Positions 16,260-24,082 of a stretch of 33,384 nt of DNA are shown here, one piece after another. Below the pieces are notes generated by a model. The model saw nothing but the letters and a program-made list of their open reading frames with translations. It searched no databases and was not told where the DNA came from. The translations under genes were made by a program, and so were the position numbers. The stretch lies in NCBI RefSeq assembly GCF_014650895.1, contig NZ_BMVV01000042.1:1-33384 (forward strand), written 5' to 3'. Positions within the stretch are counted from its first letter, which is position 1; every line of letters begins with the position of its first letter. Source of the DNA: Streptomyces omiyaensis. GTDB lineage: Bacteria > Actinomycetota > Actinomycetes > Streptomycetales > Streptomycetaceae.

Positions 16260-16765
16260 ACATGGACAGCGACCTTCAGATCGCCGGCGACCTCATGGAG
16301 GTCCCGCACCTGCTCCAGCCCGAGCGCGAGCACCCCGTCACCGTGGCCGAGTTCGCCGGTCTCGCCCGCGAGATCGCCGCGGACCGCGACCGGTGGGCCC
16401 CGCACGTCGAGTACGACGCCACCACCCGCTGGTACCACCGGCTGCGCACCGGGCCCGGGTACGAGGTGTGGCTGCTCTCCTGGGTGCCGGGCCAGGGCAG
16501 CGGCCTCCACGACCACGGCCGCTCCTCCGGCGTCCTCACCGTCCTCCAGGGCGAGTTGACGGAGCGCACGGACCGGGGCGTGCGGACCATGCGGCCCGGG
16601 ACCCAGCGGGTCTTCGCGCCCGGATACGTCCACGAGGTCGTCAACGACTCCCTGGAGCCCGTGGTCAGCCTGCACGTCTACTTCCCCGGCCTCACCGACA
16701 TGCCGATGCACGAGTCGTACCAGGGCCGGTGCGCCCCGGCCGGCCGGGAGACCGTCACCGCCTGA
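16256..16765 (+). CDS. Cysteine dioxygenase (type I, cupin)
   Basis: Oxidises L-cysteine with O2 to cysteine sulfinate, the committed step of cysteine breakdown. It is a cytoplasmic, Fe(II)-dependent enzyme. The 169-residue cupin has the iron-ligand pattern HDH (H85, H87) and H126 (APGYVHEVVN), with the SHLHVYFPG region near 138-145 holding the conserved His/Tyr pair. The Cys that forms a Cys-Tyr crosslink in mammals is Gly here (SSG, 90-92), as in most bacterial enzymes. ATG 16256 has GAGGAA upstream. The start overlaps the stop of the 40-codon frame. It is followed 92 bases on by fbiA, which seems to have its own leaderless promoter. A thiol dioxygenase for another small thiol is the alternative. 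Confidence 0.88.
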   Translation: MNMDSDLQIAGDLMEVPHLLQPEREHPVTVAEFAGLAREIAADRDRWAPHVEYDATTRWYHRLRTGPGYEVWLLSWVPGQGSGLHDHGRSSGVLTVLQGELTERTDRGVRTMRPGTQRVFAPGYVHEVVNDSLEPVVSLHVYFPGLTDMPMHESYQGRCAPAGRETVTA

Positions 16766-16857
16766 CGGCCCGCCCTCCCCCGGCCCCCGCCGGGGGGGGC
16801 CGCCCGGCCCGGCCACCACCCCTCGGGGGACCGGGCCGCGGCTGACACACTGTCCGC

Positions 16858-17814
16858 ATGCGCATTGTGGTTCTGGCCGGTGGCATCGGTGGTGCCCGTT
16901 TCCTTCGCGGCCTCAAGCAGGCCGTCCCGGACGCGGAGATCACGGTCGTCGGCAACACCGGTGACGACATCCATCTCTTCGGGCTGAAGGTCTGCCCCGA
17001 CCTGGACACGGTGATGTACACCCTCGGCGGTGGCATCCACGAGGAACAGGGCTGGGGCCGCGAGGGCGAGTCCTTCGCCGTCAAGGACGAACTGGCCGCG
17101 TACGGCGTCGGGCCCGAGTGGTTCGGCCTCGGCGACAAGGACTTCGCCACCCACATCGTCCGCACCCAGATGCTCGGCGCCGGCTACCCGCTCAGCGCCG
17201 TCACCGAGGCGCTCTGCGCCCGCTGGCAGCCGGGCGTACGGCTGCTGCCGATGTCCGACGACCGCGTCGAGACGCACGTGGCGATCGAGGTCGACGGCGA
17301 GCAGCGGGCCGTGCACTTCCAGGAGTACTGGGTGAAGCTCCGCGCCTCCGTCGACGCCAAGGCCGTCGTGGCCGTCGGCGCGGAGGCCGCCAAGCCCGCC
17401 CCCGGCGTCCTGGAGGCGATCGCCGAGGCCGACGTCATCCTCTTCCCGCCGTCCAACCCCGTCGTCAGCGTCGGCACCATCCTCTCCGTGCCCGGCATCC
17501 GCGAGGCGGTCGCCGCCGCTCCCGCGCCGGTCGTCGGCCTCTCCCCCATCGTCGGGGACGCGCCGGTGCGCGGCATGGCCGACAAGGTCCTGGCCGCCGT
17601 CGGCGTCGAGTCGACGGCCGCCGCCGTGGCGCGCCACTACGGCTCCGCGCTCGTCGACGGCTGGCTGGTCGACACCGTGGACGCCGGCTCCGTCGCCGAG
17701 GTCGAGGCGGCCGGCATCGCCTGCCGGGCCGTGCCGCTGATGATGACCGACGCGGACGCGACCGCCGCGATGGCGCGGGCCGCGCTCGCCCTGGCCGAGG
17801 AGGTGCGCCGGTGA
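16858..17814 (+). CDS. fbiA: FbiA/CofD, coenzyme F420 biosynthesis transferase
   Basis: Transfers the phospho-carboxylate side chain (phosphoenolpyruvate-derived in mycobacteria, 2-phospholactate in archaea) from the GDP-activated donor to the deazaflavin FO, making the F420-0 precursor. The 318-residue protein has the family motifs LAGGIGGARFLRGL (6-19), VVGNTGDDIHLFGL (30-43) and FPPSNPVVSVGTIL. The ATG at 16858 has no Shine-Dalgarno sequence. CACACT (16846-16851) lies 6 bases upstream, so translation is probably leaderless. Its TGA overlaps the GTG of fbiB (GTGA), which shows translational coupling. Confidence 0.96.
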   Translation: MRIVVLAGGIGGARFLRGLKQAVPDAEITVVGNTGDDIHLFGLKVCPDLDTVMYTLGGGIHEEQGWGREGESFAVKDELAAYGVGPEWFGLGDKDFATHIVRTQMLGAGYPLSAVTEALCARWQPGVRLLPMSDDRVETHVAIEVDGEQRAVHFQEYWVKLRASVDAKAVVAVGAEAAKPAPGVLEAIAEADVILFPPSNPVVSVGTILSVPGIREAVAAAPAPVVGLSPIVGDAPVRGMADKVLAAVGVESTAAAVARHYGSALVDGWLVDTVDAGSVAEVEAAGIACRAVPLMMTDADATAAMARAALALAEEVRR

Positions 17815-19121
17815 CGGCCGGCCCGGCGCCCGCGTACCGGGTGTGGGGGCTGGCCGGACTGCCCGAGGTGGCGCCCGGGGACGACCTGGCCGAGCTGATC
17901 GCGTCCGTCTCCCCCGGCCTGGAGGACGGCGACGTCCTGCTGGTGACCTCCAAGATAGTGAGCAAGGCGGAGGGGCGGATCGTCGCCGCCGGCGACCGCG
18001 AGGAGGCCATCGACGCCGAGACGGTGCGGGTGGTGGCCCGGCGCGGTCCCCTCCGCATCGTCGAGAACCGGCAGGGCCTCGTCATGGCCGCGGCCGGGGT
18101 CGACGCCTCCAACACCCCCGCGGGGACCGTGCTGCTGCTGCCGGAGGACCCCGACGGGTCGGCCCGGCGGATCAGGACCGGACTGCGCGAGGCGCTCGGC
18201 GTGGACGTCGGCGTCGTCGTCACCGACACCTTCGGGCGGCCCTGGCGGGCCGGGCTCACCGACGTGGCGATCGGCGCGGCCGGCGTGCGGGTCCTGGACG
18301 ACCTGCGCGGCGTCGCCGACTCCCACGGCAACGAACTGAACGTCACCGTCGTCGCCACCGCCGACGAACTCGCCGCCGCCGGCGACCTGGTGAAGGGCAA
18401 GGCCACCGGCGTGCCCGTCGCCGTCGTGCGCGGCCTGCCGCACCTGGTCGGCGACGACGGGGAGCCGGGGGCGCGGGCGCTGGTGCGGTCGGCCGAGGAC
18501 GACATGTTCCGGCTCGGCACCTCGGAGGCCGTACGGGAGGCGGTGACGCTGCGCCGGACGGTGCGGGAGTTCACCGACGACCCCGTCGACCCCGGGGCGG
18601 TGCGGCGCGCGGTCGCGGCGGCCGTGACGGCGCCCGCGCCGCACCACACCACCCCCTGGCGGTTCGTCCTCCTGGAGTCCGCCGCGTCGCGGCTGCGGCT
18701 GCTCGACGCCATGCGGGACGCCTGGATCGCGGACCTGCGGCGGGACGGGAAGTCCGAGGAGTCCATCGCCCGGCGGGTCCGGCGCGGGGACGTCCTGCGG
18801 AACGCCCCCTACCTCGCCGTGCCCTGCCTCGTCACGGACGGCTCGCATCACTACGGCGATCCGCGCCGGGACGCCGCCGAGCGCGAGATGTTCGTCGTCG
18901 CGGCCGGTGCCGGGGTGCAGAACTTCCTCGTCGCGCTCGCCGGGGAGCGGCTGGGCTCGGCGTGGGTCTCCTCGACGATGTTCTGCCGGGACGTCGTCCG
19001 GGAGGCGCTCGGGCTGCCGGACGACTGGGACCCGATGGGGGCGGTGGCCATCGGCCGGCCGGCCGCGCCGCCGAAGGAGCGGCCGGGGCGGATCGCCTCG
19101 GAGTTCATCGAGGTGCGCTGA
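17811..19121 (+). CDS. fbiB: FbiB, F420 gamma-glutamyl ligase fused to a nitroreductase-fold domain
   Basis: Adds gamma-linked glutamates to F420-0 and carries a second domain that, in mycobacteria, reduces dehydro-F420 using FMN. The 436-residue protein has a CofE domain (about 8-235; VTSKIVSKAEGRIV at 45-58, DTFGRPWRAGLTDVAIG at 139-155) and a C-terminal nitroreductase domain (about 245-420; LRRTVREFTDDPVD, then GAGVQNFLVALAGERLGSAW at 366-385). The GTG start at 17811-17813 has GAGGAGG upstream and overlaps fbiA by four bases. The two-domain fusion is the normal actinobacterial form. The 3' end converges on the AlkA-like gene, 34 bases away. Confidence 0.96.
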   Translation: MTAGPAPAYRVWGLAGLPEVAPGDDLAELIASVSPGLEDGDVLLVTSKIVSKAEGRIVAAGDREEAIDAETVRVVARRGPLRIVENRQGLVMAAAGVDASNTPAGTVLLLPEDPDGSARRIRTGLREALGVDVGVVVTDTFGRPWRAGLTDVAIGAAGVRVLDDLRGVADSHGNELNVTVVATADELAAAGDLVKGKATGVPVAVVRGLPHLVGDDGEPGARALVRSAEDDMFRLGTSEAVREAVTLRRTVREFTDDPVDPGAVRRAVAAAVTAPAPHHTTPWRFVLLESAASRLRLLDAMRDAWIADLRRDGKSEESIARRVRRGDVLRNAPYLAVPCLVTDGSHHYGDPRRDAAEREMFVVAAGAGVQNFLVALAGERLGSAWVSSTMFCRDVVREALGLPDDWDPMGAVAIGRPAAPPKERPGRIASEFIEVR

Positions 19122-19155
19122 GGCCCCCCGTCCCCGTCCTGCCCCCGTCGCCGCC

Positions 19156-20106
19156 TCAGAGGCGGGTGATGTCGTTCGGCGACCGGCGGGGGGCCCGGCG
19201 GGGCGGGGTGCGGCCGCTGAGGAGGATCAGGCGGGCGGCCCGGTGGCGCTGGCCCGCGTAGGGGGCCAGGAGCTCCAGCATCCTCGCGTCGTCGGCGGTG
19301 CGGTCGCCCGCCAGCGCCCAGCCGACGATGCCGGGGAGGTGCAGGTCGCCGGTGGTGACCTCGTCGGGGGCGCCGTTGCTGCGCTGGACCGTCTCCGCGG
19401 AGGTCCAGGGGCCGATGCCGGGGACCAGCTCCAGGCGCCTGCGGGCCTCCGGGGGCGGCAGGTGGGCCGCCTCCTCCAGGCGGGGGGCGACGCGGGCGGC
19501 GCGGACGATCGTGGCGGCGCGCTTGCCGTCGACGTTGGCCCGGTGCCACTCCCAGGACGGGATCAGGGCCCACGTCCGGGCCTCCGGCATCACGTGGAGG
19601 CCCTCGGGGGCCGGGCCCGGGGCCGGTTCGCCGTACCGGCGGACCAGGCGGCGCCAGGAGCCGTACGCCTCCGTCACGGTGACCTTCTGCTCCAGGACCG
19701 TCGGGATCAGGGACTCCAGGACCAGGCCGGTCCGGGTGAGCCGGAGGCCCGCGCGGCGGCGGTGGACCGCCAGCAGGAGCTTGTGGCGGGGGACGAAGGC
19801 GGCGGGGTCGTCCTCGGCGCCGAGCAGGGCGGGGAGCCGCGCGTCGAGCCAGGCGGCGCCCGGGCCCCAGGTCTCGGCCGCGACCTCCGCGCCGTGCGCC
19901 TTCGCGCGGAGCGTGGCGGGGCCCTCGGGGGTGCGGGTGGCGCGCCAGACCGAGCCGTCGTCGGTGACGCGGAAGGTGGGGTCGTGGGGGCCCCTGCGCA
20001 GGGGGCCGAGGGTGAGGCCGAGGTCCAGCGCCCCGGTGACGGGCACGTCCGCGCCGCCGCCGCGCGCGGTGGTGCGGGTGGTCCTCGGGACGAAGCGGCC
20101 GGCCAT
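19156..20106 (-). CDS. DNA-3-methyladenine glycosylase, AlkA-like (HhH-GPD)
   Basis: Removes alkylated bases from DNA as the first step of base-excision repair. The 316-residue protein has an N-terminal AlkA-like domain, the VLEQKVTVTEAY helix (137-148), the helix-hairpin-helix LVPGIGPWTS (227-236) and the catalytic Asp in TGDLHLP (D254). The start at 20104-20106 (MAGRFVP) is favoured because TACGCT (20119-20114) lies exactly 7 bases upstream, the leaderless arrangement. The frame is open 59 codons further, but that part is Pro/Ala-rich with no homology. It stands between fbiB and manC, with no evident tie to mannose metabolism. Confidence 0.9.
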   Translation of the reverse strand: MAGRFVPRTTRTTARGGGADVPVTGALDLGLTLGPLRRGPHDPTFRVTDDGSVWRATRTPEGPATLRAKAHGAEVAAETWGPGAAWLDARLPALLGAEDDPAAFVPRHKLLLAVHRRRAGLRLTRTGLVLESLIPTVLEQKVTVTEAYGSWRRLVRRYGEPAPGPAPEGLHVMPEARTWALIPSWEWHRANVDGKRAATIVRAARVAPRLEEAAHLPPPEARRRLELVPGIGPWTSAETVQRSNGAPDEVTTGDLHLPGIVGWALAGDRTADDARMLELLAPYAGQRHRAARLILLSGRTPPRRAPRRSPNDITRL

Positions 20107-20239
20107 GCGTACGAGCGTAGCCGGGGGCGGGGAGGGCCCACGGGGCCCGGCCGCGGCGCACGGCGGCCCGCCGGGGCGTGCGGGAGCGGCGGGAGCGGCC
20201 TGTGGGGCGGGAGGGGCCGGTGCGGCGCGGATGCGACGA

Positions 20240-20290
20240 GGGGGCGGGTGTGGCCCGCCCCCTCGTACCGGGGCGGGTCGCACCCGCCCC
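20240..20290 (-). terminator. Double-hairpin terminator after manC
   Basis: Two perfect 9-bp hairpins in tandem: ACCCGCCCC/GGGGCGGGT around a 3-base loop (20270-20290) and GGGGGCGGG/CCCGCCCCC around TGTGG (20240-20262). The arms can also pair across the two hairpins. They begin just past the manC stop at 20297 on the minus strand. Confidence 0.75.
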
Positions 20291-20296
20291 GTGCCG

Positions 20297-21379
20297 CTAC
20301 TGGTCCGAGCTGAAGCGGACCGTGCCCGCGGGCAGGGTGGCGTTGCACCAGATGCGGATGCCGTCGCGGAGCTCGTTGTCGGGGCCCACGTGGGCGCCGT
20401 CGCCGATGACCGCGCCCGTCAGGACGGAGCGGGCGCCGATGCGGGCGCCGGCGCCTATGAGGGAGTCGGTGATGACGGCGCCGGGCTCGACCACCGCGCC
20501 GGCGAGGAGGGTGGAGCCGGTCACCCGGGCGCCCTCGCCGACCGTCGCGTCGGCGCCGACGACCGTGCCGCCGGTGAGCTTGGCGTCGGGGGCCACCCGG
20601 GCGGAGGGCAGGACCAGGCGGTCGCCGCAGCGGCCGGGGACGGCCGGCGAGGGGGCACGGCCGAGGACCAGGTCGGCGGAGCCGCGGACGAAGGCCTGCG
20701 GGGTGCCGAGGTCGAGCCAGTAGGTCGAGTCGACCATGCCCTGGAGGTGGGCGCCGGAGGCCAGGAGCTCCGGGAAGGTCTCGCGCTCGACGGAGACCGG
20801 GCGGCCGGCGGGGATCGAGTCGATGACCGAGCGGCGGAAGACGTACGCGCCGGCGTTGATCTGGTCGGTGACGATCTCCTCCGGGGTCTGCGGCTTCTCC
20901 AGGAAGGCCGTCACCCGCCCCGTCCCGTCGGTCGGGACCAGGCCGAAGGCCCGGGGGTCCTCCACCCGCGTGAGGTGGAGGGAGACGTCGGCGCCGGAGT
21001 CGGCGTGCGTGGCCACCAGGGCACGGATGTCGAGGCCGGTGAGGATGTCCCCGTTGAAGATCAGGACGGGTTCGTCCGGGCCCGAGTGCAGCCGGGAGGC
21101 CACGTTGCGTATCGCGCCGCCGGTGCCGAGCGGTTCCTCCTCCGTGACGTACTCCAGGCTCAGGCCGAGGTCGGAGCCGTCCCCGAAGTGCGGCTCGAAG
21201 ACCTCGGCGAGGTAGGAGGTGGCGAGCACGATGTGCTCGACGCCGGCGGCCTTGGCCCGGGCCAGCTGGTGCGTCAGGAAGGGGACGCCCGCCGCCGGGA
21301 CCATGGGCTTGGGCGTGTTGACCGTGAGCGGTCGCAGCCGTGTGCCCTTGCCACCGACCAGGAGGATCGCTTCTGTCAC
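20297..21379 (-). CDS. manC: Mannose-1-phosphate guanylyltransferase (GDP-mannose pyrophosphorylase)
   Basis: Makes GDP-mannose from mannose 1-phosphate and GTP, the last step of the pathway begun by ManA and ManB. The 360-residue protein has the nucleotidyltransferase signature LLVGGKGTRLRPLTVNTPKP (6-25), GTGGAIRNV (85-93), the metal-binding FNGD (108-111), FLEKP (159-163) and a C-terminal left-handed beta-helix of hexapeptide repeats (about 255-345; GARIGARSVLTGAVIGDGAHVG). The start is a GTG at 21377-21379. This layout is the eukaryote-like GMPP type. The nucleotide preference cannot be proved from sequence, and a glucose-1-phosphate thymidylyl- or uridylyltransferase is the alternative. 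The mannose context favours ManC. Confidence 0.88.
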   Translation of the reverse strand: MTEAILLVGGKGTRLRPLTVNTPKPMVPAAGVPFLTHQLARAKAAGVEHIVLATSYLAEVFEPHFGDGSDLGLSLEYVTEEEPLGTGGAIRNVASRLHSGPDEPVLIFNGDILTGLDIRALVATHADSGADVSLHLTRVEDPRAFGLVPTDGTGRVTAFLEKPQTPEEIVTDQINAGAYVFRRSVIDSIPAGRPVSVERETFPELLASGAHLQGMVDSTYWLDLGTPQAFVRGSADLVLGRAPSPAVPGRCGDRLVLPSARVAPDAKLTGGTVVGADATVGEGARVTGSTLLAGAVVEPGAVITDSLIGAGARIGARSVLTGAVIGDGAHVGPDNELRDGIRIWCNATLPAGTVRFSSDQ

Positions 21380-21441
21380 CTGTCGTCTCTGCTTCCTGTT
21401 CGGGGCCGGTCAGCGCGCCCGTCTCGGTCGTCCGTGCGATA

Positions 21442-21451
21442 TGACCGGTCA
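21442..21451. promoter_or_regulatory. Possible TetR-type operator upstream of manC
   Basis: TGACCGGTCA is a perfect 10-bp palindrome flanked by AT-rich bases (ATA on the left, GTTTAT on the right). It directly follows TAAACT on the minus strand, a possible -10 for manC, so a bound repressor would block transcription. Palindromes of this kind are typical TetR-family sites. No regulator gene is adjacent. Confidence 0.4.
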
Positions 21452-21482
21452 GTTTATGCAGATGGTTGCCCCGGCGCCCCCA

Positions 21483-22940
21483 TCAGCTTCGTCCCTGGTA
21501 CTTCGCCGAGGAGGCCCGGGCGGTTCCGAGCTTGCCGTAGAGACGGCCGCCGGGACACTCCGTGGCGAAACCGTCACGGTGTCCGGCGATGGCGTGGAAG
21601 CTGACTTTCCGGCCCTTCGCGTAGAGGTTGCCACCACCGGAGACGAGGGTCTGGTTGCCCGCGGGATTCACCCCGTGGAGCCCGAGTTTCCAGGCCGTCA
21701 GGCGGGCGACGGCGGTCACGACGGCGGCCGGCGGGTTGGTGCTGGTGAAGGTGCCGAGGACGGCGATGCCCATGCTGTTGGTGTTGAAGCCGAGGGTGTG
21801 CGCGCCGAGCACCGGCTTGGTCACGCCGCCGGCCCGGCCTTCGTAGATGTTTCCGCACTTGTCGACGGCGAAGTTGTAGCCGAAGTCACGCCAGCCGCTG
21901 CTCTTCACGTGGTAGCGGTAGATACTGCGCAGGACGGAGGGGGCCTGGCCGCAGGTGTAGTTGTTGCCGGTGGCGCTGTGGTGGACGAAGGCCGCCTTGA
22001 TCGTCGAGGTGTAGACGAAGCCCTTCTCCCGGATCGACTCGTCGGCGCCCCAGCCGCTGCGGGTGATGATCTTGGGCCGGGGGCCGATGTAGGGCTGCTT
22101 CGGCGCCTGGGGGGCCGCGCCCTGGCCGGCCCCGGCCGGCGCGAGTCCGGCCTGGACGGCGTCCGACTGGGCCGGCACGACGAGGTTCTCGTCCCGCTCC
22201 GCCGTCGGGAGGGCGGCCGGGATCTCGGCCGCCCCGTAGGGGGCCAGCTGGCTGTTGGCGCTGGTCGCGGCGGCCTCCGCCGCGGTCAGGGCGGCCGGCG
22301 GGGCCATCACCCGGGTGGCGGGGCCGGGGGCGGCGGCCGCCGGTTCCTCGCCCGGGTCGACCAGTTCGAGGCGGAGGCCGGCCGGCAGCGGGGGCGCGGC
22401 GCCGTCCCGTCCGGCCCGCTCCGGGGAGTGCGGGGATCCGTCTTCCGCGGCTTCCGCCCGTACGCGGATCTCGACGCCGTCCGAGTCGCCGACCCACAGC
22501 GGGGCGGTGGAGCCGCGGAGGCCGCCGGCGGCGCCCTCGGCCGTGCCGGGGTCGGCCCCGTGCTCGGCGTTGTGGGTCTCCACGTCCTGCCAGGGGGACC
22601 AGACGCCGTCGGCGGCGGACCGGGTGCGGACCTGGACGGTGCCGCGCAGCACGGCCGTCGGGTCGTCCCAGACCACGCCGACGAGCGAGAAGGGTCTGAC
22701 GTCCCGTCGGGCCAGACCCTGTTCGGGTGCGGCGCCCGGGTCGGCGCCGTAGGAGCGGACGGAGGTGCCGAGCGGACGGAGCGGCAGCGACTGGGTGGAG
22801 CCCGGCAGCTCGTCCTGCGCCGGTGGCAGAGCGGCCGCCGCCGGGCGCGCGGTGGCCGTCGCGGGGGCGGCGAGGGTGACCGGCAGGGCGAGCGCGGCCG
22901 CGCAGGCGACGGCGATCGAGGAGGCGAGTGAGGCACGCAT
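21483..22940 (-). CDS. Secreted peptidoglycan-recognition protein / N-acetylmuramoyl-L-alanine amidase
   Basis: A 485-residue secreted protein. Residues 1-30 are a signal peptide (MRASLASSIAVACAAALALP). A long Ala/Pro-rich N-terminal region with a beta-rich part (80-195; VWDDPTAVLRGTVQVR, VWSPWQDVET) precedes an amidase_2/PGRP domain at about 285-465. Zinc ligands are visible: HHSA (320-321), H454 in AGHRD and C462 in ATECPG. The disulfide-like TCGQAPSVLRSIYRYHV is typical of actinobacterial PGRPs. It should cleave the amide bond between muramic acid and the stem peptide. The gene is leftward, 103 bases upstream of manC, and may share its transcript. Confidence 0.93.
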   Translation of the reverse strand: MRASLASSIAVACAAALALPVTLAAPATATARPAAAALPPAQDELPGSTQSLPLRPLGTSVRSYGADPGAAPEQGLARRDVRPFSLVGVVWDDPTAVLRGTVQVRTRSAADGVWSPWQDVETHNAEHGADPGTAEGAAGGLRGSTAPLWVGDSDGVEIRVRAEAAEDGSPHSPERAGRDGAAPPLPAGLRLELVDPGEEPAAAAPGPATRVMAPPAALTAAEAAATSANSQLAPYGAAEIPAALPTAERDENLVVPAQSDAVQAGLAPAGAGQGAAPQAPKQPYIGPRPKIITRSGWGADESIREKGFVYTSTIKAAFVHHSATGNNYTCGQAPSVLRSIYRYHVKSSGWRDFGYNFAVDKCGNIYEGRAGGVTKPVLGAHTLGFNTNSMGIAVLGTFTSTNPPAAVVTAVARLTAWKLGLHGVNPAGNQTLVSGGGNLYAKGRKVSFHAIAGHRDGFATECPGGRLYGKLGTARASSAKYQGRS

Positions 22941-23076
22941 GGCCCGATCGTGCGGAGCCCGGCGGCGCGCCGCGCGCCGGGACGGCGGCCGGAGACGGAC
23001 GGCGCGTCAGGCCGACCGGAGGACCCCTTCACCGGTACGGCCCAGCGCGGCGCCCGGCCCGCGTACCCTGTGCGGC

Positions 23077-23829
23077 GTGAACGCCAGCGACCGCACCCCC
23101 GCCGACCTGCTGCGATCCGCGCTCGCCGCGGACCCGGCCCGCCCTCTGGTCACCTACTACGACGACGCCACCGGTGAACGGGCGGAATTGTCCGTCGCCA
23201 CCTTCGCCAATTGGGTGGCGAAGACGGCCAATCTGCTCCAGGGCGAACTGTCCGCCGAGCCCGGCGACCGCCTCGCCCTGCTGCTGCCCGCGCACTGGCA
23301 GACCGCCGTCTGGCTGCTCGCCTGCTCCTCCGTCGGCGTGACGGCCGAACTGGGCGGCGACCCGGCGCGCGCCGACCTCGTCGTGGCCGGGCCGGAGAGG
23401 CTGGAGGAGGGGCTCGCCTGCTCCGGGGAGCGGGTCGCGCTCTCCCTGGCGCCGCTGGGGCGCCGCTTCCCGGTCGCGCCCGCGGGGTACGCGGACTACG
23501 CCGTCGAGGTCCCGGGCCAGGGCGACCGCTTCGCGCCCTTCGCGCCGGTGGACGCGGACGCGCCGGCACTCGTCGTCGACGGTACGGAACGCAGCGGCGC
23601 GCAGCTCGTCGAGCAGGCGCGGCTCGACGCGGTGCGGCTGGGGCTCGGCCCCGGCTCGCGGCTGCTGTCCGGACTGGCGTACGACGGCTGGGAGGGCCTG
23701 TCGGCCGGGCTGTACGCGCCGCTGGCCGCGGGCGGCTCCGTGGTGCTGTGCCGGAACACCGGCGGGCTGGCCCCGGAGGCGCTGGAGAAGCGGATCGAGA
23801 GCGAGCGGGTCACGGCCACGGCGCTCTGA
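23077..23829 (+). CDS. TIGR03089 family protein (reduced AMP-binding-like protein)
   Basis: A 250-residue protein of the actinobacterial TIGR03089 family, distantly related to the N-terminal part of AMP-forming acyl-CoA synthetases (ELSVATFANWVAKTANLL, GDRLALLLPAHWQTAVWLLA). The usual phosphate-binding loop (TSGTTGxPK) is absent. The matching place reads VVDGTERSGAQLVEQ, and the C-terminal catalytic half is missing. It is therefore unlikely to be an ordinary synthetase, and its function is unknown. The GTG at 23077 lies 7 bases after TACCCT (23064-23069), so translation is probably leaderless. It faces the amidase gene divergently and precedes the LCP row, as in mycobacteria. Confidence 0.88.
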   Translation: MNASDRTPADLLRSALAADPARPLVTYYDDATGERAELSVATFANWVAKTANLLQGELSAEPGDRLALLLPAHWQTAVWLLACSSVGVTAELGGDPARADLVVAGPERLEEGLACSGERVALSLAPLGRRFPVAPAGYADYAVEVPGQGDRFAPFAPVDADAPALVVDGTERSGAQLVEQARLDAVRLGLGPGSRLLSGLAYDGWEGLSAGLYAPLAAGGSVVLCRNTGGLAPEALEKRIESERVTATAL

Positions 23830-23837
23830 CGGAGGGA

Positions 23838-23864
23838 CGCCGCCGGGCGGGGCGCCCGGCGGCG
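23838..23864 (+). terminator. Terminator after the TIGR03089 gene
   Basis: A perfect 11-bp inverted repeat, CGCCGCCGGGC (23838-23848) and GCCCGGCGGCG (23854-23864), with a 5-base loop, 8 bases past the stop codon. Confidence 0.85.
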
Positions 23865-24082
23865 GCGCCCGCCCCGGGCGTTCCCGCCCCCGGTGCGTCC
23901 GGTGCACCCGTTCGGCCGATCGACCCGCCGCGTACCCGCGACCGCGCGGCGAGTCCGGTACATGATCGGCCCCGGGGGGAGTCGTCTCCTCCGTACAACC
24001 CCGCGTCGGGTTCGGCCGTCTCCCCTGTGCGAACGCCGGGCGCCCGACGCGCCAGAGACGCCCCGAAGGACGGACTGACGAC

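Noticed and set aside
20107..20283. Extension of the AlkA-like protein by 59 residues
   Set aside because: Pro/Ala/Arg-rich without homology, and it would run through the TACGCT -10 that lies 7 bases from the ATG at 20106.
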